Below are positions 4,685 to 5,117 of a stretch of 5,117 nt of DNA, piece by piece (within the stretch, counting starts at the first letter, position 1; the number at the start of each line of letters is the position of its first letter). The position numbers and the translations under genes are program-made. A model generated the notes under the pieces. That model saw only the letters and a list, made by a program, of their open reading frames with translations. It was not told the origin of the DNA and searched no databases. The stretch is from positions 1-5,117 of the forward strand of contig JAJRSQ010000391.1 of NCBI GenBank assembly GCA_024278725.1. Direction: 5' to 3'. The stretch is from Chloroflexota bacterium. Lineage in GTDB: Bacteria > Chloroflexota > Anaerolineae > 4572-78.

Positions 4685-5117
4685 CTTGAGGATGATTCCT
4701 TTGCCCACCAGCGTGCCGAACAGCCCAATCAGCGCGGCGATGATGGTCGTCACCGCGCCGATGATGATTTTTCCCCCCGATGATTCGAGAAACGGCGTAT
4801 CTTTCAGCGCATCCGCGCTGACCACTTCCACCTGAAACGAGCGCGTCCAGACCGGCGCGCTGTCCGCGCCCAAGAATGCCTGCACCACCAGCACGTGCAA
4901 ACCCGGCGCTTCCGGCGCGACCACCGTCCACGCCCACAGCGTCGGCTCCGAGCCGGGGTCGATGTTCACGGTTTGTTCGGTGGCGTTGAGGGCGTTCACG
5001 GCGAAGGTGGGCGACGTCAGTTCCATTCGCATTGAGTTTTGGATGAGGATGGTGGCTTCATAATGGTTCACCGCGCCCACAATCGGCGGTGCATCGGGCG
5101 GGATGGGGATACGGTCG
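4670..5117 (-). CDS. Tail-anchored beta-sandwich protein, C-terminal fragment (5' end outside window)
   Basis: The frame is open to the right edge, with stop TAG at 4670-4672, so 148 C-terminal residues are visible. The GTG codon at 5080 is not a convincing start, because a proline-rich linker (RIPIPPDAPPIVG) continues in frame to the edge. After that linker come about 90 residues of alternating hydrophobic pattern. These include an acidic SEPTLWAWTVVAPEAPGLHV stretch (fragment 56-75), with a W-x-W-x-V-x-P-x-x-x-G-x-H pattern, then VWTRSFQVEVV. This looks like an Ig-like beta-sandwich. A Ser/Gly linker leads to one membrane helix (about 117-138, IIIGAVTTIIAALIGLFGTL) and a short KGIILKPKDG tail. 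I recall similar W-x-W beta domains before C-terminal membrane helices at the ends of bacterial multidomain signalling or effector-like proteins, but the N-terminal domain that would tell the function is not in the window. The side on which the beta domain lies is undetermined. Confidence 0.78.
   Translation of the reverse strand, partial: DRIPIPPDAPPIVGAVNHYEATILIQNSMRMELTSPTFAVNALNATEQTVNIDPGSEPTLWAWTVVAPEAPGLHVLVVQAFLGADSAPVWTRSFQVEVVSADALKDTPFLESSGGKIIIGAVTTIIAALIGLFGTLVGKGIILKPKDG

Overview
This 5.1 kb window looks like chromosomal DNA from a moderately GC-rich bacterium. The best guess is Chloroflexota, perhaps an Anaerolineae-like lineage. The clues are the form of the dynamin-like C-terminus, a linker insertion in the NAD(P)HX epimerase domain, and glycine-rich secreted and tail-anchored proteins of a kind I associate with that phylum. 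This assignment is inference from remembered family features; no marker gene in the window fixes it.

Region 1 (2-2942, + strand) is the end of a tightly packed operon. It holds the C-terminus of a dynamin-family membrane GTPase, a predicted beta-solenoid protein made of 15-residue repeats with a C-terminal membrane anchor, an 80-residue protein with one membrane helix, and a full-length bifunctional NAD(P)H-hydrate repair enzyme (nnr). The last three genes overlap end to start by 1-4 bases, so they are probably translationally coupled. A strong intrinsic terminator closes the operon. The operon promoter lies outside the window.

Region 2 (2943-3101) is intergenic. It contains a 77-base palindromic repeat that can fold into a four-armed cruciform with every arm base paired.

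Region 3 (3102-4654) is a divergent pair. On the minus strand is a small exported, glycine-rich beta-repeat protein with a signal peptide and a strong Shine-Dalgarno site. On the plus strand is a protein with two GNAT-like halves, behind a good sigma70-type promoter (TTGCCA, 17 bases, TAGAAT) and a leader hairpin.

Region 4 (4670-5117, - strand) is the 3' end of a gene that runs off the right edge. It encodes a beta-sandwich-like domain and a C-terminal membrane helix, and it converges on the acetyltransferase gene with only 15 bases between the stop codons.

The most promising item is the dynamin / beta-solenoid / small membrane protein cluster. It could be an undescribed membrane-associated module, with nnr as a co-transcribed housekeeping passenger. 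No intergenic gap exceeds 300 bases. There are no RNA genes, CRISPR arrays or transposase genes.
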